Of a stretch of DNA of 64,000 nt, positions 48,631 to 61,745 are shown one piece after another. Origin of the DNA: Lethocerus indicus (taxonomy: Eukaryota > Arthropoda > Insecta > Hemiptera > Belostomatidae); the NCBI GenBank assembly GCA_019843655.1, contig JACDQD010000102.1, positions 6,209,501-6,273,500 of the forward strand. The letters are read 5' to 3'. Each line of letters opens with the position of its first letter. The stretch's first letter is position 1. The translations under genes and the position numbers were made by a program. The notes beneath the pieces are model-generated. The model was not told the origin of the DNA. It worked only from the letters and a program-made list of their open reading frames with translations, and searched no databases.

Positions 48631-51600
48631 TTCCTTCCTCTCTAAGAGTAAAGTTTAGGAAGGGGCATAGCTGCCGCTGACGGATTACAGGAATTGTATT
48701 CCTTTGAAGACGGGACTTTGTCATTATTCCGTATTAGTATGTAATATTCACCCCGCGGGCCAAGTTAACATTTCTTTGGGAGCACGATTGTTGTTTATAA
48801 TAACGATCCACCAAGTATGACCCCGCTATCTTGTTTATACATTCCCATCTCGCTGAGATATACCGAGACAATTTTTTTCAATTGTCCAAGGGGAACAATT
48901 CAACGATTGGAATAATTGTAATAACAGTAATCATTTATTTTGTTGGCTTAGATATTTCACCGGGTTTCATTTCTGAAAGACTATCCCTGAGACTACGGGA
49001 TAGATTTCCATATCTATACAGTGGCCCTAGACTTTTTAATTAGTTAGAATTCAGAGAAAAAAATGGGTCAATTATATTTCACACTCATTAAATACAGCCA
49101 CGGTTAATTAGATTTGCTATAAACAAAACATCACTGGCTGTAAGCAAATAACAAAGAGATAAATAACAACGAAGGTTTTAGCCAAAATGAAGATAACAAT
49201 GTACTCAATTAATTTGGAAAATTACATAAAAGTGGAAATTTATCCTCGCGATTCATGTAGGCCCAATTCATTATTTTCTAGGCGCAATGTCGCTTCTATA
49301 GGGTGTGTCGGGCTGGGGTGTATAGGTTTGGGCGGAGTGTGAGGTACGGTCTATCAGGGGCAATGGATCCGGCGATAAAAGAGGCTCAGCGGGCGGGACG
49401 GTGTCCGGCCTCAGGCCGTGTCTGTCACAGCCCCGTCTGTCCCGCCCTCTTCTCTCCTGTAAAACACGGGGACCTGATCTGCCTCGATTTTGCCTTCGTT
49501 TTTTCTGGGTCGGCCTCATTGGCAGGGTCCAGACTGCTAACTCAGAGTTGCCGGTTGAAAATCGACCCTTGTAACTAACTCCGGTTCTCGGAGGGAAAAA
49601 TAAAAGAGCAGCTAAGATTCTTGTTACCCTACATGTTCTCCTGGATTACATGTTTTCTAATTACTTCCGAGTTGTGTATTAGTTTCTGTGAGCGTTCTAC
49701 AGTTACATGTATGTTTCTGGGCGGAAAAAAAATCATCGAAATTTTTAATATGCTACATAATTCATTCAATACTTGAAGTATAAGTATTATTACAATAAAA
49801 AATATGGGTATAAATATTAATAAAATATTACTCACTAATTTTATTGATAGGAATTAATTTAGCTAAACCTCTTCCCTAGTTGTTGAGAAATGCTGTATAT
49901 GATTGTATTGATTGTAGCTTTCCTTGTAGTATATTTTACTGTTTAATTTTTTAAAGTTTAATTTTTTAATAAATATTTCAAACGAAAACAATAAAATTTA
50001 TATATAAAAAGCTAAATAAAATACAATTTAAGGAATTTATTTGAAAAATTTGCACAACCAAATTTACTATTGGAGTTTAAAAAGGATAATTAAAAGATTA
50101 ACTTGAGGTTTACACATTTTACAACCAAATTTGCAATAGGAAGATAAAAGCAGTAGGGATCGATCCTGCGTCATTCACACGCATCGGAATAATTCCACAT
50201 GACGCGATCATCAGTGATACAAATATGTGAGGAACCTTTCATGGTTACAACGGTTCGGGAGAGAATATATTCTGCTGATTTTATCGACAGAGACCAATCC
50301 ATCCCCAATGGTCAATGGACACTAAGGTTAAGTGCGTGGACGTCGAATAGCTGTGGGGTGGGGATTCATCCTGTCCCGGTGCGTGGATTCGATTAGCGCG
50401 GCAGATAAAAAGGGGAGCCGGGCCTCGAGTTGTTAGCCTAATGGCGGAAACGGCGCAGAAGGGAGACCCCCCCCCAGCCGGCTCCTAATGCAACCAGCCC
50501 GGTGGGCCGCTTTAACTCTGGTTACGGTCCCTTTTCCGGCCGGCGTTTGATTTCCGAAAAGGGCCGTGGGTTGACTTTCTCGGTCCAATAGGTCGTCGGG
50601 GAATCTTATGTTAACTAATAGAAGGATTTTCTGTTCTGTCGAGGTTTTCCTTCGTTTTTGACGTGTAGGTATGGCTCCAATTTGAAATCACCTCAATATA
50701 TCAAATATCGACGATTTATATCGCATGTTGATGTAGGCCTCGAGAAATATACAAGAGTTTATGGTCCATAATGTTAGATCAATAATTTATTCAGTTCCAA
50801 CAATGACCTCGATGTTCGAGGGATGTGCTAGTGGTGAACTATCTATTAGATCCGGATGAATATTTATTTAAATACTCTTGTGAATATAGTACGCGTAGCT
50901 CGTTAATACTTATAAGGGATGTTGTTATAAGTTGTATAATTGGCCTGTACGTATGGTGCAGTTAACGTGAGCTGGACCGTAGCGTTACTACACCCACACA
51001 ACACTTCACCTCTTGTGCCTCCTGCGTGGATTATAGTAACTTTGAAGTGAGTGGATTTAATGTAAAATATCGCTGTAAAGGAAAATTAAATAAAGTAGCC
51101 GATAATTGGGAACTCTATTCCATATCAAAGACCTCCCGTAAAACCCGGCTATTATTTGTGACCCAGCCCCTATTTATTGTAACCGCTCATACTTGAAAGA
51201 GCTGAAAGGAAATTCGACTTAATTAAATGTGAATGGCTTGAAGAGGGGAGGGAGGGCGGCCTGGATTCGTTTAATACGTTCTTAGCCCCTCCCAAAGCCT
51301 CAAAGAAGCGTTTATGCCGAGGAGCGCTCTTGCATTCGAACACCCACATTTTTCCCTTTTCGTAACATCACCTCATAAATGGCTGGTCGGGCAACCACCT
51401 GATGCCATCTGTCCCTCATTGCGTTGAATGAGCCGTTATAGGGGAAAGTGAAGAAATCATTGATAAAGTGCATGGATTATTCAGTAATTTATGAAAACAT
51501 ATTTCACAACATTATATTGTAAGAAATATTTACAAAATGTCACATCGAAGAGGTAACTGTAACTATTAAATAAAACTATATCAAACTAGAAGGTACGGAA

Positions 51601-54600
51601 AGAAAGGTACGTAAAAACAATAATCTATTCAAAATAGGGAAAATAAGAGACAAGTATGATAAATTCGCATTAGTATATTGTTTCCAAGTTCCCAAAACAT
51701 TCTTATAATATCGACTTTAAATACATTTTTGTAGATTAACAGGCAGAAAGTGATATTGTCTGCCGTTACAGATGTCCCCCATGTCCCTCCAATGTGGAAA
51801 TAATTAATTTTATTTTTTGTTGGTAGCGCTCATAAAACCAGTTTATAGAAAACGTGATTCCCCGGGGAGACAGCAGTTTTCATTGCCGCGGGATCCGTGA
51901 CGAAGTTTCATTGTTTTTCTGTACGTTCCCGAGTTCTCGTTTCAAATTCATTTCAGTAAAGAAAAAAGTACTGGGGGGCAAGTTTTACGATCTGAACTAC
52001 TTAAAATAATATTATGTCGGTAACCACAGTCTTCGAAATGGCCCTTTCCCCCTCGTCTTTTATTCCCTGTTTACTCGACTTATTATTTACCGTCTACTCC
52101 CGAGGTTTGATTTAATTCCTTTTCTCTACAGTGATATTTTAACCCCGACTCTTCCCATTCCTTTATTCGAAGACAGTTAAAATGCAAGATAGCGATAAGA
52201 CGAAAACTGAAATAATTTTAATTGGTTTGTTATCATCATTCCTAACCAATAGATCTCCGTTATAAATGGTACTGTTAAAGTGGCGCTGTACTGAACACTC
52301 ATTAAGGGGGGGGGGTCAACCTGAATTTGTCTAGGTCTAAACGCTACCTGAGCTAAGCAACGCTACTTTCGATCTTTACTCTTGACTTGAGTGGTACCCC
52401 CGTTACACGATTAGACTCAATGCAGTGTACCGCCCCCGTTGGACTATTAATGGTCCTTTGATCATGACTAGTGTGCCTGAGAGCTAATCGCGAACAGCCG
52501 ATTTCAAATCCTCCTTTGAGTCCCAATGATATTACTGAGGCCAGAGACCCAACATCGGACTCACCCGTTGATATTCCCAGTACGCGACCAACAGTCGTCC
52601 ACTTGACCATTGACACAATTAGAATCAAGTGAAATATTTTTTTCCTACGTCGATTCTACCAATAATGAAGTTTGACAAACTGAATCAATCAATCAATGTT
52701 GGTCACAGTATGGGGAAAATTAAACAGGGCCTAAAAGAAATAAAACTGCATACATATACTTATATTCATTGTCCTTTGAGACCACTGAGCTCTATATAGT
52801 GAAGTTTCGCGACCTTGTTTCCGGTAAATTTACAGCTAATTTAGCCCCAGTTGAGGCCCGACCCCGGGAGGAACCTGAACGAGGATGCTAACTCAAGGAT
52901 ACCAACGCCCAGGATTCTTTTTGGGGGCGGGGTTTACTGGCGGTAGACACTCATAAAATATACCGTGCCATTTGGACGGTGGAGTCCAAAAACCGGTGGT
53001 GTTGTCTCCTTTCCCAGTTAACCTGAGTGGGCAAAACACTTACTTATGCCGCCAGAGAGGCCTTCCAAAACGTTTTCACTATCCCTCGGTGAAGGTCTCC
53101 ATTTCTTTTCTACATTTTACTAGGCCGCTTATGGATGCGACGACGTTCCACTATAAGGATAGTTTAATAACTCCTAACGCGGAAAAATTGAATTAAATTA
53201 ATAATAATGAATAATATTATTAATTAATAATATATTTGAATTAACAATAATAATAATAATAATTCGAAAATACGCTATTATAGTTTGAAATAGCGATAGA
53301 CGACTATTTTATTATGTGTCTTGTTGCTGCACATTAGTTCCTGCACAAGAAAATTAATTCATATTGGTGACTGTATTCTTCTTTTATTTTATTTTTGTCA
53401 TAGCAAAATCCATTTTTTGCTGGGATGGACATTGAAAAAGATCTTTAATCAGCCTCCTCGCCTAATCAGACTTTTCAACAATTTTTTATATTTTTAGGTG
53501 TACTGACGTGAGAACTAATCAATCTTACATCATAAGGTCATATTCCTTTATTTGTAATTCATTAAAGTACGTGAGTTTAATTTATGCAGTACCACCGGCA
53601 CTGCGCTCCTATTTAGCATTATCAGATTTTTTTCAAATTGAGCACTTCTTGAATTGTCCTTCCAAGGGGTCTGTTTTACTGGGTTTTAGAACAGCGGTAC
53701 AGTTATATACAGCCTAATTTATGCCAGCGTTATTCAAACTGTCTTCATTGTCCCCGGCCATTGTTTTAACCTCTTTCCATTGGCCTATTGTACGAGTGTT
53801 TATCCAACACCCATGCGCTCATATAAAATTTATGAATTTAATTCCGACACGGATTCGTTTTGTGTTTAACCCGGTAAATTACCTTGGTCCTGACACGCGC
53901 CCCGAGTATTATATTAATAACAGGAAAAAATATAATTCGGATGAGCACTTCTAATCACCGGTAGCTGCATTTTGTAGGAACGGTAAATGTATTCATTTTT
54001 TAATCTACTTTGCTTAATACTGTACAATATAAATATATAAATATTACTTTACACCACAATTTAATATTTCTCCGTTGTTCTATAGGATATTAATGGCAAT
54101 GTCGTCTTTACGGCCGAATTTATTTCTTATGGTCAATTATGGGATAATGTGGATGAATTAAAAAGATTCAAAATTATGTCAATTTGTTATTTTTTGATGT
54201 TATTTTGAATATATAACTGATTTTGTCATGTTAATTTATATAGTCTCTATATTGATATATATTTGTTTTTATATATATTAATGAAAAATTTATTCTTCGT
54301 CGTGTTTAGAGGCTAATTCTTAGCCCCTAGCATCTTTGAGGTTCAGATAGGGAAATGTACTGTGTGTAGCTCAGTACATGGGCCCATATCAGAATATGGG
54401 TCAGGATTTCTTCAATATTTCCATAAGTCCATCATTAGACTTGCTTGTAAGAACTTGCAGAGAGCACTTTATGGGAAATGTGAGGGGAATAATTCTATTC
54501 CGACCCGACTAAAAGCAGGCGGCGCGTCGCGAGGTTGAGTGAATTGGAGGAAAATAAAACACCCGTCCGATACACAACCGGAGGACATCTTTAAGCTGAA

Positions 54601-54834
54601 ATTCACGGGGCCTTTAACTTCTTTTTTCTGCTGCGGTCGGCTCTCTTTTTAATGCTGTCTCCGTTGTGAAAGGAGGAAATCCATTGGATGGGGCCTAGCC
54701 TCGCCCACTCGCCTACTTCCTATAGTGTTCTCCCTTTTATGTCACGGGACTTCTACTTACAGCGGCCCACTCCCAAAGATAGGGAAAGAGGTCCGTCCGC
54801 CCTTTCAGAGATGAAAAGTCCGAAATCTTCGTGT
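48631..54834. other. Non-coding stretch with islands at 49280-49600, 50300-50640, 51000-51440, 51860-52130, 52830-53140 and 54470-54820
   Basis: No recognised gene. The minus-strand ORF at 52353-52628 (91 codons) lies in a block of balanced composition unlike the islands and could be a fragment of an old mobile element, though no motif identifies it. A hAT-like start, CAGCGTTATTCAAACTG, is at about 53724, but no matching right end was found. A 10-base G run lies at 52306-52315. AT-rich linkers at 49600-50150 and 53150-53500 include (AAT)n and TTAATAAT words. Confidence 0.45.
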
Positions 54835-54835
54835 G

Positions 54836-54899
<64 letters not shown>
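54836..54899. repeat. (AT)n microsatellite with one TAC interruption
   Basis: About 32 dinucleotides, broken once near 54845. The Tyr-Ile ORFs on both strands (63 and 80 codons) are translations of this repeat and not genes. Confidence 0.97.
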
Positions 54900-54903
<4 letters not shown>

Positions 54904-54934
54904 GAGGGGAATAATATTTTTCATTCATGAGTTA

Positions 54935-55040
54935 TTCTGTCTCCACTCACTGATTTGGTATTATCCTACACCGGTTTCTGTTTCTTACCATCTCCAGTAG
55001 CGTTCCACCAGCAGATTACTGACACATACGCATACCGGGG
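54935..55040 (+). repeat. Dispersed repeat family R1, copy d (longest)
   Basis: Begins with TTCTGTCTCCACTCACTG, continues ATTTGGT as in the R1 consensus, and carries the downstream CATCTCCAGTAGC and GCAGATTA blocks shared with copy a. It then carries CTGACACATACGCATAC, which matches TTGACGCATACAAC in copy f. It thus links all R1 copies and gives the best picture of the element. It begins 36 bases after the AT microsatellite, which may mark its 5' end or a hotspot. Confidence 0.55.
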
Positions 55041-57217
55041 CATTCTGTTTGCACTGTCTCGAAAAAGAAATTAAATTTCTGGTCTACACATCCTATGACG
55101 GTACGCTGCAGAAGTGCAGGTGTGGAACTGAAATATTATTCCAACCCGTCGCGGACTACTTATCTTAAATTGAATAATGATTTTTAGAAAAGTGATTTTA
55201 ATTTCATTTTTTATCGGGGCAAGCCGAGTACTCCATTTATATACTTTTTTTGTAGTATATGTAGTATTTGTAGTATATATATGTTATATACTTTTCGTCG
55301 AAAAAAATATATATCGGAATATCGTCCAAGAAAAAGAAAATGTGTTTCTGATCTAGAAATAGATTTTTATAACCATGGAAACTTCCTACATTTCGAATGA
55401 GAGCAACCAGCCGTGGGGAAATCGACAGAGGACGGGGGGTCCCCTCATTTCTGGGAGGTCGCCCTCGAGGACTGATTGAACGTGCGTCAGCGGAACAGAG
55501 TCGAGTCTGGTGGAATTTCAATCTAGAAGATTTCATTTGGTTCGTTTTAAGGCCGGACCCTAATTTTGCTGGGGATTGTACCGATCCGAATCCGTACCCT
55601 GACGTTCGTCCCCTATTGTAAAATGACCGATTTCACACGCACGAAAAAGCATTCCGAAGGAAACACTGCTCAAATTATTTTTATTTGATAGAGAATACAA
55701 TTGTCAGTGTCCATTATTTTATTACATTCCAATGAGTTTAATGAATCTGGAGATATGATTTTCCTTATGATGTAGTTATATTTTGTTTTTTATTTAACGT
55801 TTCCGGTCTTAATGTTGTACTGTGTGATACGTTTGACATATGAGTCAAATATTATTCAGTAGGTGATATTATTTTGCTAGAAGATTAAGGCTACTAACCA
55901 CATTTTTCTGATTCCATTTCACCATAGGTGAAGTTTGGGAGGGCAAATATTTTCCAGTGTTTCCTTAACCTTGTTGTGACGGTCTCCTATGGCAACCTTT
56001 GTAGAGCTTTGTTCAGTTTACTAGCGAAGTGTTATCGCCCTCCGTACTTTCTCGATGTAGCTCGGACCGGGATGGGGCTCGAGGCTCTTCAAATTAAAAC
56101 GGAAACTCCGCGAAAGCAAAAGCTGCCTAAATAATTTTCACAAGAGTTGGCTCACAGAGGAATTCCAGATGAGGAATGCCACTGCCTATATCCAATTTCG
56201 AAGCTTCCCCTCTTCCCTGTTCTTTCACCCTCAGTAAAGCCGCTTGGGAAAGAAAATTTAACATTCGAACGGAAATTCGATCTACTTTTTATGGGTCTTT
56301 GTTTGGTTTTTTTTAAAAAGGATCCCTCCTCTTCAGAAAGCACGGAGGTGTTTTTCCTGCCATAGTTGGCCATCCCGTGTATTCCTGGCAGGAAAGCTTT
56401 ATAGCTTCTGCCCTTTGTATAAAACCTGGGGCTTATGGGCTCGCATTCTCCTGAAGCCAATTTCAATGTAAGCTACCCTCCTCGAATGCCGTCTTTCGGA
56501 CGAAGGAAAAATAATGCTCTGTAAAAGAGGACGCCCGTAATTATACGTCCGGCAATAACTTTTCGAATGTTTGGTCCTTTTTAAGTGAAGGAGTCATTTT
56601 AAATAATGAGAAGTAATTCAAAGAGTACGAAAGAAGTTAAGAAGTCGGTAGTTGTAGAATCGTAAAGTCCTTTTCAACTTAAGTATATCTCATATGTGTA
56701 AGAACTGTAAAAGGTGGTGTGAAAAACCTTTTATTTATTGGTCCGGAAATCTAAATTTTGTTTAACTCGAATTAAGTTATCAGAGGTCTGAGTTATTTTA
56801 TTTCCCACTCCAACCCGTAAATAAAAGCAAAGATCACTACCGTAAGTAGTGACATGCAAGTGGTGAAATGGTTAAATGAAATATTTCACAGTTACCTACT
56901 AAATCGGGGGAAAATAGACCAGCCGCAACAAAATACAGGGGAGACGTCCGTAATTTTAAATGTGGACAGACCAAAGTGGAGGAGGGGCTTCGAGCTCACC
57001 GGTATAGAGTCGTCCCCATAACTCAGTCACCCCCGCACCTCTATACCCCGCTTTAGTATCTGGGCCACGCTCGTCCGTCTCCTGCTGGATATCTACCGCA
57101 CACTCCCTATATTTTCGGTAGTCGAAAGACCCCTCGCTCCCTCTCCGGCGCCCCACCTCCCGCAGTAGTAAATTCCAGGGAGCGTTCAAGGCCGCTCCTG
57201 TGTGTGGAAGAGAGCGA
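55041..57217. other. Non-coding stretch with islands at 55390-55620 and 56940-57217
   Basis: ORFs of 74 (55397-55621, plus) and 104 codons (56152-56466, minus) have no recognised domain. A TAG/GTGAAG junction after a pyrimidine-rich tract lies near 55927. AT-rich linkers hold nothing else I can support. Confidence 0.45.

Positions 57218-57272
<55 letters not shown>
57218..57272. repeat. Compound microsatellite (GT)11-(GA)16
   Basis: A GT run joins directly to a GA run inside a GC-rich island. ORFs of Cys-Val/Arg-Glu or His-Thr/Leu-Ser repeats here (60, 66 and 117 codons) are repeat artefacts. Confidence 0.97.
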
Positions 57273-57274
<2 letters not shown>

Positions 57275-60200
57275 CGGGAGAGATACCGTAAATTCAGCGA
57301 TTGGCACAATCCCAGAACGCCGCGGGCAAATCCGGGCTTACCCCCCTACCGGAACCCCCTTCCCCTCTAAAACGGGACCATCATAATATTTGTTTCGCGT
57401 CTCCCCTTTAGCTCCTCCCCCACGCTTGGGTTTTCTGCACAAAAATGTCCTAATCGCTCCTCCCTTGTGTCCCCTGTTCGCAAAATATGGCTGGTAACTT
57501 AATCGGGAGCTAGAATTCTTCTTTCGGTTCATTTTTTATCCTTTTTATCAACCTTCGTTGATTATCTTTACTCCTCGCAATTGCGATAATAGAGTTACAG
57601 TAATTTCTTGACATAAACAGAATATTTTAGTAATCGGTAGGATTTACTTTCTTCCCAGAAAATTTGTTTGCATGAGGCATGCAAGAAGTTAGCGTAGGAA
57701 GATTGATAAGTATTACATTTAGAAAAGTCAAAAAGGACTATTTTGCATTGTCCTAATACTAAAACTAATGCGAGGGCCCTTTTTCGGGACGGGGTTGACC
57801 GCCTAAATATATTATAAAACGATTAGTTCTTCTTCTCGCCGGTTGGGGTGGCGCACTGGGGGAAATGGACGAGTGAATCGTTGAATAATCAAGACATCAT
57901 TTAATCATTAACTTGTCGTTATGCAGATTAAGCGTATCACTCATTTGCATGTCCCTCTGATTCGGATTAACTCCTCGCAGCCCCTGCTCGACTCCCGACC
58001 ATCAGTGTCTCTCCGTCCCGCCCAACTCCCGTTGCGGTACTCCCTCGTTAATAAACCCCGTTTCGGCTTCCACTCTGTTCGAAATATAACACCTCGCTTC
58101 GGATTTTGCAAGTTAAACAGTATTATATTTTCTTACCTCCTTTATCAATAAAATGAGCAAAACCATTTCATACATTTCCTCCGAACGGAGGATGCCTACA
58201 CTAAAGCATCTTTTGTTCGCTATACGATTGAAAATTTCCCCTTTATTTTAACGTTAGTGAAACATAGATCGGCATAAAGCTATATCCTTTCGAGTTTCTA
58301 ATGTGAATACATTTTTATTTGCCACACTAGTGCAGTTCAAACTGAAATTTAATTTTAAAATGTATATATTATGTGAAGTGTGTGAGCGAAGTAATAAGTA
58401 ATTTTACTAGTCTATTATACATGTCTGACTTCTCTACCTTGGCTGTTTCTATGTACCTCCTTCAGTAACGTAGCACAATATATTCTCAATCGTTTGATTG
58501 ACGCATACAACATCTTTATATATAAAGAAAACAGCTTCATATATAAGCGATAGAAAATGCCTTTACTGTTGGAACTTGGATGTCTTACCACTTAAAATGT
58601 ACTCCGATTGTTATTCTGGTGGCAAATAACGCTAACCGGGTCTCGCCCTTCTAAATCACGTTGATTACTTCAAACTTTAAAACATATAAATATGAAACTT
58701 TTTTCTTGCGTCTCTACGACTCCTCGCACCAGCCGTCCGCGGGTTTAATGGCCATCTGCGCGAGCGCTTCTCGCTACATTAATTATGATGTATATTTTCT
58801 ACAAAAAATGAATTCTCCGACGCTAAGCCCGGTTTTTTGGAAAGTTTGTCTCTAGAATAATGTCTAAAATTCCCTTCTGAATTTTAAGTTAAGGAAAATT
58901 AATTATCCGTCTGCTATATTGCAGCGGTTTTGACCTTCACGGACTGGGAACACAAAAATTTTCAGTTTCTTTTAGAACTAATTAGCAATACTTATTTTAA
59001 GGTCGTAATTATCAGCTACTTATCAAGAAATCAGCTGATTTATAGAATTCAGCATTTCAGTATATATTGTCTCAAAATTCTTTGAAAATTATAAATTACA
59101 TTATAAATTTTTAAGTAGAATCTGAATCTGAGTGAGGTTTTAATAAACCAGACTGCCTTCTTTTTATGTCCTTATTCCGGCTTTTAATATTATTCAACTT
59201 CTTTAGTTTTGTTCTTTTATTACTTTGAGTACACTCTTCTTGGGAAAAAAGTCCCTAATTGTGGTTTCATTAAGCTGACCAGATATTAAAGTCAGATGGT
59301 GAGGCGACCGCTTGTGCCAAAGGAACAGGTTAATTCAGGCCAAATTGCTCTATCAAGAAGAACAAAGTATAAATTAAGCTGTAGTTTTTGAAATACGTTT
59401 CTCGCCTCTAATCTTTTACATCCTTATATTTCCTATATATTTATATATAGTTCGATACTGACACAATTGTCCATATTAGCTGTAACTAAGAAACGCGTTT
59501 TACTGGTTGGGATTGAATGAATCAAAAGATAATTGTAAAAAGTAATTCTTGCTTGTTATTACAATTATCAGAACGGCTCATACTTCTGATCACATTTTGC
59601 AGATATATCTGTAAGAACTGCCAGACATTAATTAGCGTTGCGCAATTTAGTCAGATTACGCTGATGAAGTGGGTCAAGACTTCTGAAAGTTTGACCAAGG
59701 TGTGAGTACGGGCGATTAATTCATTTCGAGGAAGGCAGAGACGATATGGGAAATTATTAACAGGTAAGGTGTCGAATAACTCCCGATCTGAACGTTGGGA
59801 CATTGTAGTATAACTTTAGTTGGCCAAACATGTTCTGCGAAATGTTTAAATGACATGTCCATCTCTGAGACAGGAATGAGCAATCTTAGAGGGTGCTGGA
59901 ACTTTGTTTCAGTAACGGGACACTGTATAGGAGATAAGTGAAAATTATGTAACTAAATTCTCGTATTTCAACCTCCTTCGCTGGCGTTTCCTTCTTTTGG
60001 CCCTGTCCTTCTTTCTCACTCTTCATTCGACGCCGTCTCTTCTGAGTCCCTCCTATCCATTTTTAACGACAGCCCCTTGGGGAAAATTAGGCCTGTCGGC
60101 GTAGGCCAATGTCGTTCTTCTTGTAACGGAGATAATTCGAGGGTGACCACCGTGGTGCTAGGCCGGGGACCATAATTACCGCCGACCATCTATTATCCGA

Positions 60201-60743
60201 GGCCGGCAGTTGAATCTCCAACTAGTGTCAGTTGAACTAATAGTGCCCCCCCCCTCCGTCCATTGCCTAATGACTAAAGTTTATTTTACTCGTCCTTTGT
60301 TACAAATTAGTCGCCCCGTCCCAAATAATTTACTTTTGGACCGGTCTTTGGGACCGCGGATCGTCCTAACTTTGCGGCAACAACTTTCAAAATACTCATC
60401 CTCAGAATATTTTCCGCCATGGCCCAATTGTATTGGTCCTAAAACCGTAATCAGGTGTAATATTGTATACAAAAATAATATACCATTCCCCCTACAGAAA
60501 ACCCTTTTCCTCAATGTACGGAGGGTATATTCAGTTAATGATGAAAAAACATTCAAAATTCAGTAGAATAATGAAAATAAAAGTGTAATAAAAAATTACC
60601 ATCCAACCATGATATAACTACAAATTATATGATAATACTACCTGACGGTCATATATGACCTATTATCTAGGAAAGCATTACTTTCAATCTCTCGGAAATA
60701 TATGTGGCAACTCTATCTCACACTGTACTGCACTGCAGCTCCA
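57273..60743. other. Non-coding stretch with islands to 57500, 57840-58120 and 59990-60400
   Basis: Includes R1 copy f (listed separately). Two long self-complementary words occur: CTTTATATATAAAG near 58510 and AAATCAGCTGATTT near 59029-59042. ATTAACAG/GTAAGG at 59760 resembles a splice junction but has a poor pyrimidine tract. The 118-codon ORF at 60210-60566 spans a GC island and an AT-rich tail and has no recognised domain. Confidence 0.45.
58422..58513 (+). repeat. Dispersed repeat family R1, copy f
   Basis: A diverged copy aligned to copy d by CTGTTTCT, then CTCC-TTCAGTAACGTAGCAC (d: TCTCCAGTAGCGTTCCAC), then GATTGACGCATAC (d: GATTACTGACACATACGCATAC). The 5' TTCTGTCTCC block is replaced by GTCTGACTTCTC. 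Order and spacing support homology; individual words alone would not. Confidence 0.35.
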
Positions 60744-61014
60744 TATAATGGACCCGCAAAATTACTGGGACTTACAGTTCCCGTGGGGTCGTAACGGCTG
60801 TGGCCCGACTCCCCAAGCTCGTAGCCTGGGAGTCGAATAAATCCGCGTCCCCGGTTTACCCGGGGCTGGAGACATATAACTGTGGGTGGAGAAGAGGGTT
60901 GGAGAGAGGGTGGGAAGGGGAGGAGGAAATTCTAAATAAATGCATTTAAATTAGGCACTAAGGGGGGGAGCCCATCAGTTGGAGGGTGGCCGGGCCTGAT
61001 AAGGGGGGGGGGGG
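60744..61014 (+). repeat. GC-island duplication, copy A
   Basis: Shares at least six blocks in the same order with 61541-61745: ATAATGG; GCAAAATTAC; TCCCG-GGGGTCGT; GAATAAATCCG; ACTGT followed by GG-rich DNA; then a long block containing GCATTTAAATTAGG and ACTAAG; finally GGGCCTGATAA. Copy A is longer because of G-rich insertions, including a 12-base G run at 61003-61014. It has no terminal repeats, so an old segmental duplication or a repeated regulatory module is as likely as a transposon. Confidence 0.7.
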
Positions 61015-61540
61015 TTGTGGACGGGCATCCCTACTGCGTCTATATTTTCACGAGGGGAAGTAATATCGGGATGATATCGTTCCCCCCGCGTGACACCCGC
61101 CTAATTTGTCTAATTTGTAGATTTATTTTCAACGACCCTTGAGCCGTCGTGCCGGTTACAGATCGTCCACAAATCGGGCGAAACGCCCATAATTATGGTC
61201 AGTAGAATGAAGGTTAAACAGATAACGATTCTTATTAGTTTATTTTTACATTTTCATCTTATTTAAATATAATCAATTCACCTAATTTGAGAATATTAAA
61301 TTTTCTATACTTATAAAATTTTCTCCCGCCTGAAGCCTCTCATCATTCCTGCTTCTCAACCTCTCAAGAGCACACATTTCAACAATGCCTTAGTACTTGC
61401 GAGGAAATTCATAAACTCAAAAATAAAATATACGCTTAATAATTAGCGTTGACTATAAATTATGATATTATTATAGGAACATAAATATCAGCGATTTACG
61501 GTGGCATCGATGTCCCCTCGTGAAATGTGGCGTAGAATCG
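61015..61540. other. Linker between island copies A and B
   Basis: GC-rich to about 61170, then AT-rich. Nothing recognised as a gene, RNA or named repeat. Confidence 0.5.
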
Positions 61541-61745
61541 CATAATGGTGCTGCAAAATTACAGATCCCGGGGGGTCGTGAAAAGCTTCATAACGGCCGT
61601 TGAATAAATCCGTGGCGGAGATACATTACTGTAGGGGTGGCGGGAGAGGAAATGCTAAATAATTGCATTTAAATTAGGTACTAAGAGGGGTGTGGGATTT
61701 CCGAAAATCGGCTGGAGGTTGGTCTGGCCTGATAATGGCAGGGCA
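61541..61745 (+). repeat. GC-island duplication, copy B
   Basis: Second copy of the island at 60744-61014, about 800 bases downstream in the same orientation. The best-conserved part is at about 61646-61686, where GAGGAAAT, CTAAATAA, TGCATTTAAATTAGG and ACTAAG follow each other with only a few substitutions against copy A. A possible third, poorer copy is near 62195-62235 (AAAATTAC then CCGGTGGGG-C-TAAC). Confidence 0.7.

Noticed and set aside
53724..53945. hAT-like terminal sequence CAGCGTTATTCAAACTG
   Set aside because: No matching inverted end or target duplication found within the following few hundred bases; a 17-base likeness alone is weak.
54688..54930. Tyr-Ile repeat ORFs on both strands
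   Set aside because: They translate the AT microsatellite at 54836-54899.
56956..57386. His-Thr, Leu-Ser and Arg-Glu repeat ORFs
   Set aside because: They translate the GT/GA compound microsatellite.
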